This document shows, piece after piece, positions 25,864 through 33,966 of a DNA stretch of 39,875 bases. The stretch is from contig JAMPBQ010000013.1 of the NCBI GenBank assembly GCA_023666615.1, forward strand, positions 1-39,875, written 5' to 3'. The translations under genes were made by a program, and so were the position numbers. The number at the start of each line of letters is the position of its first letter. The stretch's first letter is position 1. Below the pieces are notes generated by a model. It saw nothing but the letters and a program-made list of their open reading frames with translations. It searched no databases and had not been told where the DNA came from. This DNA is from Clostridium sp. (GTDB taxonomy: Bacteria > Bacteroidota > Bacteroidia > Bacteroidales > Muribaculaceae).

Positions 25864-27126
25864 TTATTCTTCGTACTTCTTCAAGATCAGCGTGGCGTTG
25901 TGGCCTCCGAACCCGAACGAATTGCTCAGGGCGGCGCGCACTTCGCGATTCTGCGCCTTGTTGAAGGTGAAGTTCAGGTTGTAGTCGATTGCCTCATCCT
26001 CATCGCCATCCTCGTGGTTGATGGTAGGAGGTATGATGCCATCTGTGATTGCCTTGATGCTGAACAGCGCCTCGATTGCGGCGGTGGCCCCAAGCAAGTG
26101 GCCAGTCATCGACTTGGTCGATGATATGTTCAGCTTATAGGCATGGTCGCCAAACACCTTCACGATGGCCTTGACCTCGCCAATGTCGCCCACCGGCGTC
26201 GAGGTGCCGTGGGTATTGATGTAGTCAATGTCCTCGGGCTTCATGCCGGCGTCCTCAAGGGCCGCCTCCATGGCCAGGATAGCTCCTAGCCCGTCGGGGT
26301 GAGTGGCGGTGATATGGTAAGCATCGGCCGATAGGCCGCCGCCTGCCACTTCGGCGTAGATTTTTGCGCCGCGGGCCTTTGCGTGCTCCAGCTCCTCTAG
26401 GATAAGGATAGCCGAGCCCTCGCCCATGACGAATCCATCGCGGCTCTTGCTGAACGGCCTCGATGCCTTTTCAGGCTCTTCGTTGCGGGTGGAGATGGCG
26501 TGCATCGAATTGAAGCCGCCCACTCCCGCCGGGAAGATGGCTGCCTCGGCGCCTCCCGTTAGGATTGCGTCGGCCTTTCCAAGGCGTATCAGGTTGAATG
26601 CGTCTATGATGGCGTTGTTTGATGATGCGCATGCCGATACCACGCCGTAGTTGGGCCCGTGGAAGCCGTACTCCATTGAAATGTGGCCCGATGCTATGTC
26701 GGCGATCATTTTGGGTATGAAGAATGGGCTGTAGCGCGGTCCCTTGTCGGCATTGAGCGCATAGTATCCAGCCTCTTCCTCAAACGTATGGAGTCCGCCG
26801 ATGCCTGCGGCGACTATTACGCCTACCCGATTCTTGTCTACGTTGTCGCCATCCAAGGCGGCGTCCTTGACGGCCTGGCGGGCGGCTACGAGTGCGTACT
26901 GGGCGTAGAGGTCAAGCTGGCGAGCCTTCTTCCGGTCAAAATGTTCGTCCGCGTTGAAGTTCTTTACTTCACATGCGAATTTTGTCTTGAACAGAGAGGC
27001 GTCAAAGTGGGTAATGGGTGCGGCTCCGCTTTCGCCGCGAACTGCGGCCGCCCAGGTCTCGTCTACGTTGTTCCCAAGGGGCGATACGGCGCCTAAGCCC
27101 GTTACTACTACTCTTTTTAATTCCAT
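25864..27126 (-). CDS. fabF: Beta-ketoacyl-[ACP] synthase II
   Basis: Condenses malonyl-ACP with growing acyl-ACP in fatty acid elongation (cytoplasm). The 420 residues have the catalytic triad of KAS II: Cys166 in VSACASSNN, His306 in NTHGTSTPVGD and His343 in KSMTGHLLGA. GGAEAAI and GFGGHNATL complete the thiolase fold signature. Length is normal. It lies 51 nt downstream of acpP on the same strand, the common acpP-fabF pair. No rnc gene follows, although fabF-rnc is a frequent arrangement in Bacteroidales as far as I recall; here a hairpin and the AT-rich rhamnosidase follow instead. Confidence 0.97.
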   Translation of the reverse strand: MELKRVVVTGLGAVSPLGNNVDETWAAAVRGESGAAPITHFDASLFKTKFACEVKNFNADEHFDRKKARQLDLYAQYALVAARQAVKDAALDGDNVDKNRVGVIVAAGIGGLHTFEEEAGYYALNADKGPRYSPFFIPKMIADIASGHISMEYGFHGPNYGVVSACASSNNAIIDAFNLIRLGKADAILTGGAEAAIFPAGVGGFNSMHAISTRNEEPEKASRPFSKSRDGFVMGEGSAILILEELEHAKARGAKIYAEVAGGGLSADAYHITATHPDGLGAILAMEAALEDAGMKPEDIDYINTHGTSTPVGDIGEVKAIVKVFGDHAYKLNISSTKSMTGHLLGATAAIEALFSIKAITDGIIPPTINHEDGDEDEAIDYNLNFTFNKAQNREVRAALSNSFGFGGHNATLILKKYEE

Positions 27127-27177
27127 ATTCTTTTTCGTGCGGGTTGAAAGAGGGCGGAGTGATGTTTCCGTGGTTGG

Positions 27178-27417
27178 TTATTTCTTGGCAACTTCTGCCT
27201 CTACGAATGCGATGGCGTCGCCTACGGTGGCTATCTTGTCGCTCTGCTCCTCCGGAATCTTGATGTCAAATTCCTTCTCGAAGGCCATGATGATGTCAAC
27301 AGTGTCAAGTGAATCTGCGCCGAGGTCGGCGAATGTTGCGCTGTCAGTAACAGCAGCCTGGTCAACGCTGAGGTTGTCGACGATGATCTGCTTTACGCGA
27401 TCTGCAATTTCAGACAT
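27178..27417 (-). CDS. acpP: Acyl carrier protein
   Basis: A 79-residue acidic four-helix carrier of fatty acyl chains. The phosphopantetheine attachment site is Ser36 in [11 protein letters not shown]- and C-terminal sequences ([20 protein letters not shown] and [11 protein letters not shown]) are typical. First gene of the acpP-fabF unit. A promoter-like TTACTTTG (27464-27457) lies 40 nt upstream of the start, with one mismatch to TAnnTTTG. Confidence 0.97.
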   Translation of the reverse strand: MSEIADRVKQIIVDNLSVDQAAVTDSATFADLGADSLDTVDIIMAFEKEFDIKIPEEQSDKIATVGDAIAFVEAEVAKK

Positions 27418-27582
27418 AGTGATTAAGTTTTTTAATTAATAATCAAATTAGCGATGCAAAGTAAGCGATTTTTTTTCTTACTGCGAAATTTTTGGTAAAA
27501 TATCTTAACTTCGTTATGCTTTTTTAAACATTTCAGCCCCAAATTCGCTGTTTTTGCTTCGCATTATCGTATTTTTTTGCTT

Positions 27583-28704
27583 TTAGGCCTCTTTTTCCCC
27601 GCCTTGGTCCTCCATCAGGTAAGCCTTGATGAATCCGTCGATGTCGCCGTCCATAACGCCGCCGACGTCGCTCGTCTGCCAGCCCGTGCGGTGGTCTTTT
27701 ACGCGCCGGTCGTCAAATACGTACGACCGTATCTGCGACCCCCACTCTATCTTCATCTTCCCGGCCTCAACCTTCGCCTGCTCGGCCATCCTGTGCTGCA
27801 GCTCTTTCTCGTAGAGTATCGACTTCAGGTGACGCAGGGCGTTCTCGCGGTTCTTCGGCTGGTCGCGCGTCTCGGTGTTCTCTATCAGGATTTCTTCCTT
27901 TTCGCCGGTGTAGGGGTCGGTGAATTGGTAGCGCAAGCGCACGCCTGATTCCACCTTGTTCACGTTTTGCCCGCCGGCGCCGCCTGAGCGGAACGTATCC
28001 CACGACATCAGCGCGGGCTCTATCTTCACCTCTATCGTATCGTCAATCAACGGCGTCACGAATACCGACGCGAAGGAGGTCATGCGCTTGCCCTGCGCGT
28101 TGTACGGCGATACCCGCACCAGCCTATGCACGCCGTTCTCGCTCTTCAGGTAGCCATAGGCGAAGGGTCCCTCCACATTGATTGTGCATGACTTGATGCC
28201 GGCCTCGTCGCCCTCAAGAATGTTCGCTATCGAGGTCTTGTACCCGTGCTTCTCGCAGTATCTCAGGTACATCCTCATCAGCATCGACGCCCAGTCCTGG
28301 CTCTCTGTGCCTCCGGCGCCGGAGTTGATTTTCAGCACTGCGTCCATCTTGTCTTCTTCGTGCCTTAGCATGTTCTTCAGCTCCAGGGCCTCTATCTTTT
28401 CCATAGCCGAGGCGTGCAGGGCGTCAAGCTCCGCCTCGTCTATAACCTCTTCTTTGAAGAAGTCCCACCCCACGGCCAGCTCGTCCACGGCGCTTTCCGC
28501 CTCGGCGTAGTCGTCAATCCATTGCTGAAGGTCCTTCACCTTCTTCATTTGCCGCCTGGCTTCTTCGGGGTGCTCCCAAAAGTCGGGCACGTGGGTGCGG
28601 AGCTCTTCCTCCTCCACCTGTATCTTCTTAGTGTCTATGTCGAGGTATCGCTTCAGGGCGTCCTTGCGCTCCTGCGCCTCTTTGAGCTGATCGAATGTGA
28701 TCAT
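27583..28704 (-). CDS. prfB: Peptide chain release factor 2
   Basis: Recognises UGA and UAA stop codons and triggers peptide release. The 373 residues contain the peptidyl-hydrolysis GGQ (244-246, SGGAGGQNVNKVESG) and a codon-recognition tripeptide SPY (199-201) at the place where most RF2 have SPF. The N-terminal region runs LKRYLDIDTKK without interruption. The usual programmed +1 frameshift site (CTT TGA C in many bacteria) reads CTC GAC here, so no autoregulatory frameshift is needed. I use ATG 28704 (MITFDQLKEAQ), since the 24-residue extension to 28776 has no family counterpart. It sits upstream of acpP on the same strand but 165 nt away. Confidence 0.96.
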   Translation of the reverse strand: MITFDQLKEAQERKDALKRYLDIDTKKIQVEEEELRTHVPDFWEHPEEARRQMKKVKDLQQWIDDYAEAESAVDELAVGWDFFKEEVIDEAELDALHASAMEKIEALELKNMLRHEEDKMDAVLKINSGAGGTESQDWASMLMRMYLRYCEKHGYKTSIANILEGDEAGIKSCTINVEGPFAYGYLKSENGVHRLVRVSPYNAQGKRMTSFASVFVTPLIDDTIEVKIEPALMSWDTFRSGGAGGQNVNKVESGVRLRYQFTDPYTGEKEEILIENTETRDQPKNRENALRHLKSILYEKELQHRMAEQAKVEAGKMKIEWGSQIRSYVFDDRRVKDHRTGWQTSDVGGVMDGDIDGFIKAYLMEDQGGEKEA

Positions 28705-28796
28705 TATTGTTAACGTATGATGATTTTCAGCGCAAAGGTACGAATTTTTTCCGAATCCGCGCCCGCACGCCGCCAAAAAGCCGCCGCAATTTTCCT

Positions 28797-28828
28797 TTTG
28801 TCCGATTCATTTTTTTTGTGTAAGTTTG
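28797..28828 (+). promoter_or_regulatory. Promoter of the serine hydrolase-GldB-MATE operon
   Basis: TTTG at 28797-28800, then 20 nt, then TAAGTTTG at 28821-28828, 38 nt before ATG 28867. It also shows that the longer open frame from 28717 cannot be the true coding start. Confidence 0.7.
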
Positions 28829-28866
28829 CGCGAATTTTTCTATCCATATTTAAATGCGCGTTGTTT

Positions 28867-30003
28867 ATGAAGATTTTCGCCCCATGCCTCGCCGCCTTTT
28901 TTGCCTCTATGATATCAGCCTGCTCTGCCGGTTCTTCGGGCTCTGGCGCCGTCGGCGCCTCCGATGCCATGTCCGCATCCTTGGATTCTCTCTTTTCCGC
29001 CCGCTACCAATGCCCCGCAGGCGAGAAGGCGCCCGGCGCCGCTGTGCTCATAGCCCTGGGCGACAGCGTCGTCTATGAGCGGTATTTCGGTTTTGCCGAC
29101 ATTCCCGCCGGAAGGCCCGTCGACGAAAACACGCTCTTCAACATTGCGTCCATATCTAAGCAATTCACCGTAGCCGCCCTTTTGCGGCAGGATGTGGACA
29201 TCAACTCCCCATGCTCCGACTTTTTCCCTGGCTATCCCCAGCCATTTTGGAAGGATATAACCTTGAAGCATCTGGCCTCCCAGTCCTCGGGCCTTCCCGA
29301 CAGTCGCGACCGCTCTGACCGCAACGCCTGCGTTTTCGCCGACGAGGAGCAGTCGGTGCAATATTTCCCCGCTGTTGACAGCCTGAAGTTCGCCCCGGGA
29401 TCGGCCTACGATTATCTCAACCCTTCTTTCATCCTTTTGGCGAAGGTGGTTGAAAAGCTCTCCGGCCGCGACTTTTATGAATATCAGCAGTCTGAAATTT
29501 TTGGTCCCCTCGGCATGAGTTCCACCGTCTATTTCTCTCCCGATTCCATGCCGGCGCAGGCGGCCCACGCCTATCTGCCCGGCGCCGATGGCGGATGGCG
29601 CGAATATGATTATGGCGAGGAGACGTTCTTCGCCACCCGCCCCGATGGCGGCATCTACTCCACCGCGCGCGATATGTTTAAGTGGGAGATGGGCCTCGCC
29701 CACGGAAAGGTGCTCTCCGACAGCCTCCTGCGCTTGGCATATTCTCCCCTCACAAATGTCAGCGACAGCCCCTGGTGCGATTATCAGCGCCGCCCTCACA
29801 CACATTATGGCCTTGGCTGGTTCGTCGATTCTACGCCCGGCCGCCCCGTGAAGGTGTACCACACCGGCGACAACGGCGGCTTCCAGGCCTACGTGGCCAA
29901 ATATCCCGAGACCGGAGCTAAAATCATTGTCCTTGAAAACCGAAACGACCATGACCGCTGGAGCATGGCCACGGCCATTGACTCTATCTTGTTCAAAAAA
30001 TGA
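28867..30003 (+). CDS. Beta-lactamase-fold serine hydrolase, lipoprotein
   Basis: A 378-residue envelope protein with a lipoprotein signal ending in ISAC (Cys19), followed by a Ser/Gly-rich tether. The class C/PBP-type fold is shown by SISK (Ser95, Lys98 as SxxK), the tyrosine motif YDYLN (YxN type) and a C-terminal HTGDNGGF in place of KTG. Such proteins are DD-peptidase-, esterase- or D-aminopeptidase-like; true beta-lactamase activity is unlikely. About ten residues usual after the SxxK helix are missing (ALLRQDVDINSPC), a modest deletion. Its TGA overlaps the next ATG as ATGA, so translation with the GldB-like gene is coupled. Confidence 0.9.
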   Translation: MKIFAPCLAAFFASMISACSAGSSGSGAVGASDAMSASLDSLFSARYQCPAGEKAPGAAVLIALGDSVVYERYFGFADIPAGRPVDENTLFNIASISKQFTVAALLRQDVDINSPCSDFFPGYPQPFWKDITLKHLASQSSGLPDSRDRSDRNACVFADEEQSVQYFPAVDSLKFAPGSAYDYLNPSFILLAKVVEKLSGRDFYEYQQSEIFGPLGMSSTVYFSPDSMPAQAAHAYLPGADGGWREYDYGEETFFATRPDGGIYSTARDMFKWEMGLAHGKVLSDSLLRLAYSPLTNVSDSPWCDYQRRPHTHYGLGWFVDSTPGRPVKVYHTGDNGGFQAYVAKYPETGAKIIVLENRNDHDRWSMATAIDSILFKK

Positions 30004-30980
30004 AAAAGCTTTTATTCATATTAATCCCGCTTTGCCTCATGCTGGCGGCTTGCTCCCGCTCTCCGCAGCCGGTCCGCATCTCCCGCCTCGACCGCGCTAT
30101 GGCGGAATATAAGGATGCCCCCGACTCCGCCCGCCTGGCCATCGCCGATTCTCTATCCGCTGAAATTTCCGCCTTTTTCAAGGCGCTTGGCCATCCCGAT
30201 CCGGGCCCGGCCGAATTGGATTGGTGGGCGTCCGGCGATGAAGTGGCCGTTTTCCAGCCCGATGTTGATAAGGTGTTTCCCGATCTCTCCGCCCTTGAAT
30301 CCGCTGTCGGCCATATCTACGACCGCGCCCGCAAGGAGGGCCTAAGCCTGGATTCAATGCGTTTTGCATCTATCGTCTATGGCCAGCCCCGCCCGCTGCT
30401 GCGCGTGGATTCGGTCATGCTGATAGCCCTCAACCATTATTTGGGCTCTGGCTATCCCGGCTATTCTCATTGGGACGCCTACAGGCGGGCTTGGAAATCC
30501 CCAGAGGCCTTGCCCTATGACCTGGCCGCGGCCATTGTGTCCACCTCTATGCCCATGTCGCAGGGCCAAGCTCCCACCCTCCTCAGCAATATGCTCTACG
30601 AGGGAGCTTTAGTCGAGGCCCGCATGAGACTTTTGCCGAATCCTGACCTCGCTAAGGCGCTTTCGGTCACCCCCGATGACTTGGAGCTCTTGTCCTCTCG
30701 CCTGCCGGATATGTGGAATGAGCTGGCTGAAAAAAAGATGATCTACGACACCAATCCCCTCACGTCTGACCGTCTGCTATCGGGCGCCCCATCATCGCCT
30801 CTTCTCAACGGCTCGGCACCGGCGCGCGCCGGCCGCTTCATCGGATATTGCATCGTGAAGGATTACGTCAAGCACAATCCTTCAGCCTCTTTGTCTTTCC
30901 TCCTTTCTGAAGATTTCTATGGAAAGTCGAGCTCTTTGCCCGACTCTAAATTCTCTCCACGCTCGCATGTCAAGAATTGA
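30000..30980 (+). CDS. GldB-like lipoprotein
   Basis: A 326-residue predicted lipoprotein (signal MKKLLFILIPLCLMLAACS, lipobox LAAC, Cys18). The body resembles the gliding-motility lipoprotein GldB family: a YLGSGYPGYSHWDAYR segment, then LLSNMLYEGALVEARMRLLP, and finally ARAGRFIGYCIVKDYVKHNP. In gliding Bacteroidota GldB is needed for motility and the type IX machinery; non-motile gut relatives keep homologues of unproven role. It overlaps the serine hydrolase by 4 nt and the MATE gene by 14 nt. The C-terminal 20 residues are polar and overlap the MATE start. Confidence 0.75.
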   Translation: MKKLLFILIPLCLMLAACSRSPQPVRISRLDRAMAEYKDAPDSARLAIADSLSAEISAFFKALGHPDPGPAELDWWASGDEVAVFQPDVDKVFPDLSALESAVGHIYDRARKEGLSLDSMRFASIVYGQPRPLLRVDSVMLIALNHYLGSGYPGYSHWDAYRRAWKSPEALPYDLAAAIVSTSMPMSQGQAPTLLSNMLYEGALVEARMRLLPNPDLAKALSVTPDDLELLSSRLPDMWNELAEKKMIYDTNPLTSDRLLSGAPSSPLLNGSAPARAGRFIGYCIVKDYVKHNPSASLSFLLSEDFYGKSSSLPDSKFSPRSHVKN

Positions 30981-32295
30981 ATATTACAAATCCATCGTCA
31001 AGCTTGGCCTCCCCATCCTGGTGGGCCAGGTGGGAATGATCATAGTCGGTTTCGCCGACAATGTAATGGTCGGCCGATACTCTACCGGAGCCCTCGCCTC
31101 TGCCTCGTTTGTCAACGGCATGTTCAACTGGGTCATTTTCTGCTGCATTGGCTTCACCTACGGCGTTCTCCCGCTTGCCGGAGCCATTTTCGGAAAAAAT
31201 GATGGCGATTCCAAAAGGGAAATCGGTTCCCTAATGCGCCGCGCCGTGACCTTTAACGTCCTCTTCGCCCTGGCTCTTACCGCCCTGATGGCAATATTGT
31301 ACTTTAATCTCCACCGCCTGGGCCAGCCCGCCGAGCTGCTGCCGCTGATTCGCCCCTACTACATCCTATCCCTTTGCGGCATGCTCCCGATATCCCTGTT
31401 CAACGTTTTTGCCCAGTGGAGCTATTCCATCAAGAACACCACAATGCCAATGTGGATAATCCTTGCCTCAAACGCCCTGAACATCGCCGGAAATTACGCC
31501 CTGATTTACGGCAAATGGGGCTTCCCGGAATTGGGCCTCGCCGGCGCCGGAATCAGCACCATGGCCGCCCGCCTCATTTGCCCGCTGATAATCATGTCCG
31601 CATTCTTTTTCTTCAAAAGATACAGGGAATATCGCCTCGGCTTCTCATCCGCTCATCCCTCTGCGATAAGCTATAAGAAGATTTGGGTCACCTCCATGCC
31701 CATTTCTCTGCAGATGGCCTTCGAGAGCGGCTCATTCAGCATCGCCGCGGTTATGGCCGGATGGCTCGGCGCTATCCAACTTGCCGCCTTCCAAATCATA
31801 GTCATCGTTGGCACCCTCGGCTTTGTCCTGTACTACGCCATTGGCTCTGCCATCGCTGTCCTCGTCAGCAATGAGGCCGGAAAGCATGACCCCGCCTCAA
31901 TGCGCCGCGCCGGCTGGTGCGGCTATCACGTCATGCTGCTTATGACCGTGCTCAGCTCCCTAGCATTCATCATCTTCGCCAAGGATTTGATTGGATGGTT
32001 CACAGAAGACCCTCTAGTCCTCTCCGCCACAATCGCCCTGATATTCCCTCTGGTGCTCTACCAGCTGGGCGACGCCACTCAAATCACATTCGCCAACGCC
32101 CTTAGGGGCACATCCCAAGTGATGCCTATGCTATGGATTGCCTTCGTCAGCTACATGATCATCGGCGTCCCCGCCACCTACATCCTAGCTTTCACCGCAG
32201 GCCTCGGCCTCTACGGCATAATCCTCAGCTTCTCAATAAGCCTCTTCCTCGCCGGCGCCCTCTTCCTCCGCTTCTTCCTCCGCGCCACCAAATAA
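30967..32295 (+). CDS. MATE family efflux transporter
   Basis: A 442-residue, 12-helix inner-membrane cation-coupled antiporter, presumably exporting drugs or metabolites. The start region (YKSIVKLGLPILVGQVGMII then GFADNVMVGRYSTGALASAS) is the classic MATE N terminus, and the second half repeats it (SMPISLQMAFESGSFSIAA). I use ATG 30967 (MSRIEYYK), since the ATG at 30919 would overlap the GldB-like gene by 62 nt and add a polar, unlikely N terminus. It is the last gene of the three-gene overlapping operon. The substrate is unknown. Confidence 0.92.
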   Translation: MSRIEYYKSIVKLGLPILVGQVGMIIVGFADNVMVGRYSTGALASASFVNGMFNWVIFCCIGFTYGVLPLAGAIFGKNDGDSKREIGSLMRRAVTFNVLFALALTALMAILYFNLHRLGQPAELLPLIRPYYILSLCGMLPISLFNVFAQWSYSIKNTTMPMWIILASNALNIAGNYALIYGKWGFPELGLAGAGISTMAARLICPLIIMSAFFFFKRYREYRLGFSSAHPSAISYKKIWVTSMPISLQMAFESGSFSIAAVMAGWLGAIQLAAFQIIVIVGTLGFVLYYAIGSAIAVLVSNEAGKHDPASMRRAGWCGYHVMLLMTVLSSLAFIIFAKDLIGWFTEDPLVLSATIALIFPLVLYQLGDATQITFANALRGTSQVMPMLWIAFVSYMIIGVPATYILAFTAGLGLYGIILSFSISLFLAGALFLRFFLRATK

Positions 32296-32333
32296 AAAAC
32301 ACAGCCAGACAAAGAGCAAAGCAGCGCCATCCC

Positions 32334-32373
32334 CAAAAAAATTAGCCTCGGGTCGGCAGCGCCGACCCGAGGC
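32334..32373 (-). terminator. Terminator for the SH3 membrane-protein gene
   Basis: A perfect 13-bp stem GCCTCGGGTCGGC (32345-32357) with 32361-32373 around a 3-nt loop. On the minus strand it is followed by TAATTTTTTT. The array at 32382-32547 is transcribed between the stop codon and this terminator. Confidence 0.8.
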
Positions 32374-32381
32374 CGTGTGTT

Positions 32382-32547
32382 GTTGCGTGCATGGGGCAAA
32401 GCCCCATGTGAATGCGCTCCCCGCATAGGGCGAAGCCCCATGCATATGTTGTTGCGTGAATTGGGCGAAGCACAATGTGAATGCGCCCCCCGCATGGGGC
32501 AAAGCCCCATGCATATGTTGTTCTGTGCATGGGGCATAGCCCCATGT
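32382..32547. repeat. 69-bp tandem repeat made of CATGGGGC hairpins
   Basis: GTTGCGTG anchors recur at 32382, 32451 and (as GTTCTGTG) 32520, exactly 69 nt apart. Each unit holds two hairpins of the form CATGGGGC-AAA-GCCCCATG, five in total, followed by GCATATGTTG. The 69-nt period is a multiple of three, so open frames appear through the array on the minus strand. They translate to a repeated 23-residue string with no family match, and I do not call them genes. Confidence 0.85.
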
Positions 32548-32553
32548 CGTCAC

Positions 32554-33576
32554 TCACGTCCGCCGAAAAGTATTCCCTCCGATATGCTCCCATTCATTCC
32601 CATACTGGTCCGTAAAAAACGACCCCCAATTATGCGTCAGCTTCACCTGCTTCGACTCCGAGCCAATCACCGACAGCACCAGCCATAGCACAAACAAGCA
32701 TATCATCACAAATATCACCAGCGCCACCAGAAGCGCCGCCATCACCACAGTCCCAAGCATCCCAAACAGATAGCCTATCGCCGACACCGTGGCCAAACCC
32801 GCCCCCTGGTACTGATTCACCGTGCGGAATATCACAAACGCTTGCCACAGCTGAGACAGTCCAAACACCGCGAACGCCCAGGGCACATATGCCGGAGCCG
32901 TATAGTTCAGGATTATCCCGCCCACGACGCACACGGGCACCGACCAAATCCCCACCCAGGCATTATCCTCGCTGTAAATCTTCGCGAAGCCTATCATCGA
33001 ACCCGTCTGGTAGAATGCTCCGATTGCGAAAACCACAACGGCCAGCAGTATCGCCAGCCAACCAAGATTCTCATTCGTCCAAAATGGATCCTTGCAGCAT
33101 ATTAGGTATATCAGCTGACAGCTGCCGAGCAAAAACCACATTATCGGCGTGACCCATACGCTCACATCCCCCTCCAAGTCTAATTTCTGCATAATGAACA
33201 CTCCGGCCATCAGAGCCAATATCAGCCACACCATCCAATGCAAGTCGGCCGTGCCGCCCTTCCAAGTCATCGCCTTGGCCGGCTTCCCGGCGTTCACCTT
33301 AACCGCCGGCACCTTCTCAATAAACTTGGCGTTGACATATCCGGTCTTTCCCGATTCAAGCTTCACCTTGCCCCAGCCTCCGGTTATTTCAGTCACCTCG
33401 AATATCTCAGCCTTCTGAATGCGGCCTATCTCCTTGGCCCCGCTTTTCGCCTGAGCGCGCACCGTGATGTAGCTCTTCACCTGCGAATTTGGCTGATAGG
33501 CCTCAGCGTACGCCAGCACCGCCGCAAACAGCGCCAACCACAATGCCAAAAAGCGAGTCTTTAACGTCATAGTCAT
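32554..33576 (-). CDS. SH3-like domain protein with multi-pass membrane region
   Basis: A 340-residue envelope protein of unrecognised function. After a signal peptide (ending near AYAEA) comes a bacterial SH3 domain (about 30-88: SYITVRAQAKSGAKEIGRI, GGWGKVKLESGKTGYVNAKF), which in other proteins binds cell-wall peptides. From about 110 there are seven or so hydrophobic helices, including the runs WMVWLILALMAGVFIM and VMAALLVALVIFVMICLFVL. The C terminus (KQVKLTHNWGSFFTDQYGNEWEHIGGNTFRRT) is polar. A TAAATTTG box lies about 140 nt upstream. No close neighbour shares its strand. Confidence 0.8.
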   Translation of the reverse strand: MTMTLKTRFLALWLALFAAVLAYAEAYQPNSQVKSYITVRAQAKSGAKEIGRIQKAEIFEVTEITGGWGKVKLESGKTGYVNAKFIEKVPAVKVNAGKPAKAMTWKGGTADLHWMVWLILALMAGVFIMQKLDLEGDVSVWVTPIMWFLLGSCQLIYLICCKDPFWTNENLGWLAILLAVVVFAIGAFYQTGSMIGFAKIYSEDNAWVGIWSVPVCVVGGIILNYTAPAYVPWAFAVFGLSQLWQAFVIFRTVNQYQGAGLATVSAIGYLFGMLGTVVMAALLVALVIFVMICLFVLWLVLSVIGSESKQVKLTHNWGSFFTDQYGNEWEHIGGNTFRRT

Positions 33577-33715
33577 ATCTTTTTCCTTTTAATTAATGTT
33601 TAATTATAATTGAGCTTGTGCCGCGTTTGAGCGGCAAGAGATTGCGGCTGGCGATAAGATGGCGATTGGCATAGTCTTCATCATGCCTGATTTAAAGTTT
33701 ATGCCCCTCCTGCCG

Positions 33716-33723
33716 CAAATTTA
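33716..33723 (-). promoter_or_regulatory. -7 element for the SH3 membrane-protein gene
   Basis: TAAATTTG on the minus strand, leaving a leader of about 130 nt. No clear -33 partner was found at 19-21 nt. Confidence 0.4.
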
Positions 33724-33914
33724 TTTTCTTGCCACAAAATTAGCGCATTTTTTCAAATGCGCCCCGTTATCTTGAAAAAAAGTTGCGCGGCCTTCACGCA
33801 AATTCGAAAAAAAGTTGAAACACCCTTCTCGCCGAATCGCAGACAAAATATTCCAAATTGTCCGCAAAAGCATCCATATTGGCTCATATTCGCCCACTTT
33901 TGCCTTATCTCCCC

Positions 33915-33945
33915 TTTGTCCTTTGGCCATTTTTTTTTACCTTTG
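33915..33945 (+). promoter_or_regulatory. Promoter of the putative lipid operon
   Basis: TTTG at 33915-33918, 19 nt, then TACCTTTG at 33938-33945, an excellent match to the Bacteroidota consensus, 21 nt before ATG 33967. Confidence 0.75.
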
Positions 33946-33966
33946 CAAAAAATATACAAAAACACT

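Noticed and set aside
28705-28776. N-terminal extension of PrfB
   Set aside because: The extra 24 residues have no release-factor similarity; ATG 28704 gives the normal length.
28915-29952. 345-codon frame opposite the serine hydrolase
   Set aside because: A shadow frame; the plus strand has promoter, lipobox and catalytic motifs, while the minus frame has none.
32233-32593. Minus-strand open frames with a 23-residue repeated peptide
   Set aside because: They are translations of the 69-bp hairpin array in several frames at once and overlap the MATE end and the terminator; no promoter or family match.
33757-33966. 70-residue extension of the ATP-grasp protein
   Set aside because: It contains the promoter at 33915-33945, and the family N terminus begins at ATG 33967.
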